A DNA stretch of 25,499 nt, taken from assembly GCA_958430865.1 (NCBI GenBank), contig CAUDNR010000429.1, positions 1 to 25,499 of the forward strand, given 5' to 3'. Below the pieces are notes generated by a model. It saw only the letters and a program-made list of their open reading frames with translations, made no database searches and had not been told where the DNA came from. Both the position numbers and the translations under genes were made by a program. This DNA is from Entrophospora sp. SA101. Its lineage: Eukaryota; Glomeromycota; Glomeromycetes; Entrophosporales; Entrophosporaceae. This document shows positions 21,497-25,499 of the stretch, piece by piece; within the stretch, counting starts at the first letter, position 1; the number at the start of each line of letters is the position of its first letter.

Positions 21497-22393
21497 GTTT
21501 GAAGCGCACATCTTCTCTTTCGGAACCAAATAACAATACTTCTAGTACGTTTGTCGATGGGTGCCTGGTTCTCTCGTCTTGATCGTTTTTCAAAAAGAAT
21601 AATTCGCGTCCAAAGAAATAAAAAAAGAGGGACTTATTCGTACAACACATGGTATAAATAGATTTTACCATTCAGTATAATAGATAACCTGGATGAAGAT
21701 GAACTTTTGGAACTTTTGGAAGCATTCGATGAATTAAATTTTAAAGGGTTGATTGATTATTTACAAAGTTATTTGATCAATGAAAAAAAATAAATGGATT
21801 CAAGAAAACATAGCTTGCGTTTGTAAAGTTTCATCAAGACATCAATTGTTTGGTTTGTTCCGGGATTGGCAATAGACTGGTCCATTGAGATCAAAGAGTT
21901 TTGGTCTGGTCCATTACAATGATTATTGCAAGGAATTAATTTATAGAAACCCGAAATGGTTTAAAATCCAATGGTTGAAGAAACATAACTTGTTGGAAAG
22001 AGATGATTTAGAATTAGATGAGATTGATATTTGGAATTTCAATTTGTTAGATTTAACAACATTTCCTCGGGTGACTTTTATGAGAAAATCAGGCCATAAA
22101 GCTTTTAATAATGAATTATATGAAGAACTCTCCAACATTATTCTAATTCTGAAAAGATTATAACCCAAGTTACATCTTCAAAAGGGTCCAAGGACAAAAA
22201 TCGAGAGGGAAAGTTGTTAAATTTGAAATTAAAAATTGATTTGATTGGCCAGAAAAATATGGTCATTATAATGAAAATAATGCACCATATAATTTTAGAT
22301 TAATTTATATTGGAAGTCAAGATGGATTCCCAAAATCGGTTTTTGAGAATAAATGTTTTGACATTGCCATGAATATTAAAAAAAACGGGTGAA
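21497..22393 (+). pseudogene. BTB-BACK-TLDc domain protein, decayed copy
   Basis: Pieces of the large BTB/TLDc family of arbuscular mycorrhizal fungi appear in order on the + strand. A BTB-like scrap with FEAHIFSFGTK and stops lies just right of the MITE (about 21499-21560). A BTB-end/BACK-start piece, LDEDELLELLEAFDELNFKG followed by LIDYLQSYLI (about 21686-21780), ends in a stop at an A run, with the next frame giving KWIQENIACVCK. After a second MITE-like scrap come YCKELIYRNPKWF and ERDDLELDEIDIWNF (to about 22060), and finally a TLDc piece, PYNFRLIYIGSQDGF (about 22288-22332). A further stop follows at 22390. The longest intact frame is 92 codons (21885-22163). Stops, a frameshift and insertions show it is not functional. 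Intact relatives are thought to act in ubiquitin-ligase adaptor or oxidation-resistance roles, which is only family inference. Confidence 0.7.
21860..21921. mobile_element. Second MITE scrap inside the BTB-TLDc pseudogene
   Basis: GGGATTGGCAATAGACTGG and TCCATTGA resemble the right-end inverted repeat of the 130-bp element (GGGCTGGCAATGGACCAG then TCCATTGA). An opposing, weaker end, TGGTCTGGTCCATTAC, follows. It separates two coding pieces of the pseudogene that are contiguous in the family. Probably an internally deleted, older relative. Confidence 0.5.
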
Positions 22394-23025
22394 TTTGGGT
22401 ACAACAATTGTTGCATTTTAAGAATTTATTTCCAAAATGCTATGACAATTTTCTATAATTTTTTAACTAACAACTAGAATCAACGTCATTTTTTTTAATA
22501 GTGACGAGTAAAAAAGCTCTTAAATTTCTCTTGCTCTAACAATATTTGCCTGCTTTTGTCTTCTGCTAGTAATAGTAATTTATAGATCACGGGAAATTCG
22601 TAAATATAAGTTACGTGACGAAGATCAACACGCATTTATTAACATTAACATAATAATAATCACTATTATTAATATTAATATGTAAATAGAAATTCCGATG
22701 TGTGTAATAAATTCAAGCATTATTAATCCAAAATAAAACTGTCATATTGATAGAAGTTCTATATGTAAAGATGGCAAAAAGCAAAATTCATTTATATTTT
22801 TTTTCATATATTCATGTATTTATCAATACACAAAAAGGAAAAATAAACCGGCTTTCTGAATGTTAAGCCATAATTTTTTTACTTTATTATTATAAGCAAT
22901 TAACTGAAATCACTTCTATTTGAACTGCTTCAATAATCTGAATTTTTATTTAACAATTAGACATTATAATAAATAATTACAGAGCCAATCATATTAATAT
23001 TAACATTTACGGTAGTCGAAATTAT

Positions 23026-23059
23026 TTACTATTACGGGTTTTAACTCCCATAATAGTAA
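23026..23059. repeat. Inverted repeat, hairpin 1
   Basis: TTACTATTACGGG and CCCATAATAGTAA pair at 12 of 13 positions around an 8-base loop TTTTAACT. Confidence 0.75.
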
Positions 23060-23086
23060 TAGTAATAATAATAATAATAATAATTA

Positions 23087-23116
23087 ATTACGGATTTAGA
23101 ATAATAACTCCGTAAT
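23087..23116. repeat. Inverted repeat, hairpin 2
   Basis: ATTACGGA and its exact complement TCCGTAAT flank a 14-base loop. The loop and right arm again contain AACTCC, as in hairpin 1 and in a third stretch at about 23184-23202. Confidence 0.65.
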
Positions 23117-23370
23117 AATTACGAAGTTGATTCTTATTAATATGAAACAAATAATATCAAAACAATTCATTGGCACGGTAAATATGGGTGATTTTAACTC
23201 CGCTTACAAGCAATTAAATTCACCGATTCTTGGTATTGGTTTTTTAAAAACAACAGTTTGATTTGATTTTTAATTTGCAAGCTCCAATTCATTTTTCTTG
23301 TACAACTAGAACTGTTGGTTTATTTTCATTTCATTCATTCATTCATTCAGATTACTAACATTTTATGATG

Positions 23371-24124
23371 CAAGTCACTTAGTCCCATAACTTTTTATTG
23401 GTCGTGTAGATTTTCAAATTCTCCAAAAATGGAAATGCAAAACCCCAAAATAAATCGTGTATTTGAAGCCAAGACCTTCCTCTACAAAATCACGATTTGC
23501 ACAAGTTTACCGAATTTACTATGTTTAGCCCTAAAATGACGTGTTACACACAAAAAGTTAATATCAAAAATAGACGAATTGAAACAAAATAAAAATTGAA
23601 AAATTTCCAGATCTTTTGTCACGTGAATTTTCCAGATGAACGGGAAGAGAATTATCCTTTATTATTAAAAAAAATAAATACAAAGTTCATTTATTTTAAA
23701 TCTAATAAATAGACTATTGCATTAATCAAAGAAATGTGCAATTTGCAAAATATTCTAATGAACGTTTATCAATTATTTAATAGTTTGTGTAGGAGTAATC
23801 GAAGTAAGCTTTAAGGACAAGCAAGATCTATGAACAAAATATACTAACGAAGGTTTTATCAATCATTCAATAGTTTATATAAATTTCTCTTTTATTTTAA
23901 CTAATATTTAATAACATCACTATAATCATTATTGTTGTTGTTTATTGTTCTAATCATCATTTACATATCTACAATAAATGTAAAAGAAAAATTAATATAT
24001 TTATTTAGCACTTGACAATTTTCAAAAATCATGTGACTGTAAAATTTTTATTGCATTTTTGATTGGAAATTTTTTCTCAAAATTGGCGGCGTGGCACAGA
24101 AAGTTGTGGGACTAAGTGACTTTG
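23371..24124. mobile_element. 754-bp non-autonomous element with terminal inverted repeats
   Basis: The left end CAAGTCACTTAGTCCCATAA matches the reverse complement of the right end (CAAAGTCACTTAGTCCCACAA), with one A indel and one C/T difference, and the match continues through CTTT. Looser similarity goes deeper on both sides (CCAAAAATGGAAATGCAA against CCAATCAAAAATGCAA). No open frame lies inside, so it would be a MITE-like or internally deleted DNA transposon. A target duplication could not be fixed. It also contains a 45-bp imperfect direct repeat. Confidence 0.7.
23747..23881 (+). repeat. Imperfect direct repeat pair inside the 754-bp element
   Basis: AAAATATTCTAATGAACG (from 23747) and AAAATATACTAACGAAGG (from 23836) begin two copies of about 45 bp that both go on to TTTATCAAT and TTCAATAGTTT-like ends, 89 bp apart. 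Confidence 0.65.
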
Positions 24125-25046
24125 CACTATACACATGTAAATTCGATAAGTCGGTCACTTTAAACAATTGATTGCTAGAATATTTTGATGTCACTGGTAA
24201 AACAAAATAAATTTAATTTATCTAAAACTGTAAGTCAAATTTTATTTTTTTAACTGGTATCTAACACAAACGGTTTTGTTTCTAAATAGATAATATTAAT
24301 ATTACAATTAATAAATAATTATCTCTGGATTGTACATCATCACCTAGAGTTTCTATTCGTAATAGTAATACAATTCATCATTTTATTCGAATTATTTATT
24401 TATTTATTTATTATTATATTTATTCGGATTATTCGAATTATTCGTTTTATAATGTATAAAATATTAATATTAAGCCACAACTTGATACAACAAATTCTAT
24501 ATTATTGTTGTTGTTATTGTTTCAATTACTATTCCTGCCACTATTTATTATTATTATCACTATATACTACAAAGGAAAAATAGATTGATAAAGACAAATA
24601 TTTTGTTTAGATATTAATATATTATTTTATTTGGATCATTAATTTTAGAATTATTCGTTTTATTCGAATTATATTGTTAGTATTAGAATTCTTTTCTTGC
24701 AAGGAGATGTAACATATTTAAATCAAAATTATGATAAAGTTTGATCATGAAGCTATAAGTTTTGGCTAATAAGACATTGCGATGATTCAAATAATCGTAG
24801 ACCTATTGAATTATTCAAATTAAATCGGGAAGGAGATATATTAAAATCAAGATTTAAATGAACTGATCGATCTACTTGATGGTTTCGATTATCTATATGA
24901 ACTTTGTACATGTTGATTCATTCGCTAATGAAAACAACATTTATAAAATAATCGAATTTTTTTATACTGTTTAAACAAGACAAGATGATTTAAATAAATT
25001 TTGGCATACCAGCGGCAAGTTTCATTTTTATTATGCATTACTACTA
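24125..25046. other. Gene-free AT-rich region
   Basis: Tetranucleotide ATTT runs (about 24396-24412) and ATTCG-rich stretches. A + strand stretch near 24750-24850 reads FWLIRHCDDSNNRRPIELFK between stops and may be a coding relic, but no family is recognised. Confidence 0.45.
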
Positions 25047-25499
25047 CTACTTATTGGTCCAATTACGTACGTTCACATCAATGTTTCTCCACGCCATCCA
25101 ATGATGATATTGTTTAGAATGAATCTCAGTTGCTATATCTTGTTTTTTCAAATCTTGGCGAAATTGTGGATTTTGAAGAAGATTTAAAAAGTGAAGTGCA
25201 TGAAACGTTGAATTTGTTTTAGAATGAATAATTACCAATCAATGTAAATTTTAAAAATATCATGTTAATATTTTTTGCATATTCAGGGTCGTTTCCAATA
25301 TTTAAATAGTTAAGAAACGCTCGATCTTGAAAATAGTCTTTTTGAGCTAAATCTTTTACATCAAATCAGTAAAAGATATATAAAAAATATATATTATAAT
25401 CCTAATAATTTCACAAATCATGTAAATATCATGGATTTGCTAAACATTGAATAAATACTAATTCTATTTGAAAACGTCTTTTATTTTGCTCTTCTGTAT
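25047..25499 (-). pseudogene. MED31: Mediator subunit 31 (SOH1) copy, decayed and cut by window edge
   Basis: MED31 is a small conserved subunit of the Mediator middle module, bridging activators to RNA polymerase II. Minus-strand pieces match in order: RRFQIELVFIQCLANP then a TGA (25431-25429) then YLH; DLAQKDYFQDRAFLNYL and DPEYAKNIN (about 25353-25264); and HALHFLNLLQNPQFRQDLKK then IHSKQYHHWMAWRN, to the TAG at 25047. Compared with the family, the segment YLLYW before the PEYAK box is missing, the second and third pieces are in different frames with about 60 bases of unrelated sequence between, and no GT donor follows YLH. It could be a pseudogene or a copy with sequence errors. The start codon lies outside the window. 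Confidence 0.75.

Larger units (their letters stand above)
22394..23370. other. Gene-free AT-rich region
   Basis: No coding frame or known motif. It holds small hairpins at 23026-23116 and an (ATTC)n run at 23331-23349, just left of the large inverted-repeat element. Confidence 0.6.

Noticed and set aside
21447..21671. 74-codon minus-strand frame over the MITE
   Set aside because: It crosses the MITE right end and the antisense of the BTB relic, with no family match.
1..25499. tRNA, rRNA or CRISPR
   Set aside because: No tRNA B-box-like sequence with a matching cloverleaf, no rRNA core and no spaced direct-repeat array was seen on either strand.

Overview
The window is AT-rich eukaryotic nuclear DNA with short GT-AG spliceosomal introns, many AAT/ATT triplet runs and long poly-Asn tracts. 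Spliced TAF9 and LSG1 genes, a BTB-TLDc relic of the kind abundant in Glomeromycotina, and the base composition suggest an arbuscular mycorrhizal fungus (Rhizophagus-like). This placement is an inference.

The window is two contigs joined by ten Ns (11847-11856). Contig A (1-11846) holds a membrane-anchored short-chain dehydrogenase (six exons, +), a Cys-rich single-pass membrane protein (+), a metallophosphatase with a 41-Asn run (-), and divergently from it TAF9 (four exons, +). After these come a decayed transposase-like relic, an acidic Myb/SANT-like gene (-) and the start of an unidentified gene cut by the gap (+).

Contig B (11857-25499) begins with the same base as contig A and repeats it without any difference I could find for 7308 bases, up to the triplet run that encodes poly-Asn in the phosphatase. 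There it switches to another locus: the 5' two thirds of the ribosome-biogenesis GTPase LSG1, on the same strand and in frame with the phosphatase 3' half. The result looks like a 653-residue LSG1-phosphatase fusion, most simply explained as a mis-join at the AAT repeat.

Beyond LSG1, contig B is gene-poor and relic-rich: a BTB-BACK-TLDc pseudogene with stops, a frameshift and MITE-like inserts, a 754-bp element with terminal inverted repeats, small hairpins, and a decayed MED31 copy running off the right edge. There is no operon-like organisation. The intact genes are unrelated housekeeping or membrane functions. The most notable features are the duplicated contig start, the in-frame chimera and the previously hidden relics and inverted-repeat elements.
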